Source: Candidatus Omnitrophota bacterium
Lineage (GTDB): Bacteria; NPL-UPA2; BS750m-G34
Reading direction: 5' to 3'
DNA: 5,167 nt
Assembly: GCA_030640045.1 (NCBI GenBank)
Contig: DAOWKF010000063.1
Span: 1 to 5,167, forward strand
The position numbers and the translations under genes were made by a program. Shown in pieces: positions 5,167-5,167 of this stretch (position 1 is its first letter; each line of letters begins with the position of its first letter). Below the pieces are notes generated by a model. The model was not told where the DNA came from and ran no database searches. It saw only the letters and a list, made by a program, of their open reading frames with translations.

Positions 5167-5167
5167 C

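Overview
The window reads as a chromosomal segment of an uncultured, Gram-negative-type (diderm) bacterium. It is moderately AT-rich by eye, densely coding, and every gene has bacterial translation signals. A BamD-like periplasmic TPR protein next to a tiny COX24/AURKAIP1-type ribosomal protein, a WbqC-family surface-glycan protein, and many short palindromic elements fit a Candidatus Omnitrophota or other PVC-like genome. That placement is an inference from gene content and general familiarity; no phylogenetic test was possible.

Layout. Bases 1-427 (minus strand) are the N-terminal 142 codons of a WbqC-family protein that runs off the left edge. Only 14 bp separate its start codon from that of a divergent plus-strand gene. 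Each strand carries a -10-like hexamer exactly 6 nt before its own ATG, which suggests two back-to-back leaderless transcripts. Bases 442-4006 hold three genes joined by ATGA overlaps: an exported PHP-domain metal-dependent hydrolase; a seven-helix membrane protein with extracytoplasmic TPR repeats and a C-terminal CBM36/CBM60-like domain; and a membrane-anchored stand-alone ComEC-type metallo-beta-lactamase. The second and third genes lack their own Shine-Dalgarno sequences and are probably translationally coupled. A second unit follows at about 3983-5122: a candidate promoter, a leader hairpin, a near-perfect Shine-Dalgarno, a 31-residue COX24-type gene, and after 2 bp a TTG-started BamD-like TPR gene. 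The right edge enters an intergenic array of 7-bp A-rich repeats.

How the genes may work together. The three-gene unit places two metal-dependent hydrolases and a putative sugar-binding domain on the outer side of the inner membrane, next to a glycan-related WbqC gene. This suggests work on an extracellular polymer (surface polysaccharide or DNA), but no substrate can be read from the sequence. The COX24-BamD pair links a ribosome component with an envelope-assembly-type scaffold and looks like a separate housekeeping unit.

The most unusual signals are two palindromic elements, of different types, lying in frame inside predicted cytoplasmic loops of the seven-helix protein; the symmetrical leaderless-type divergent start region; and the coupled PHP / TPR-CBM / ComEC-MBL cassette.
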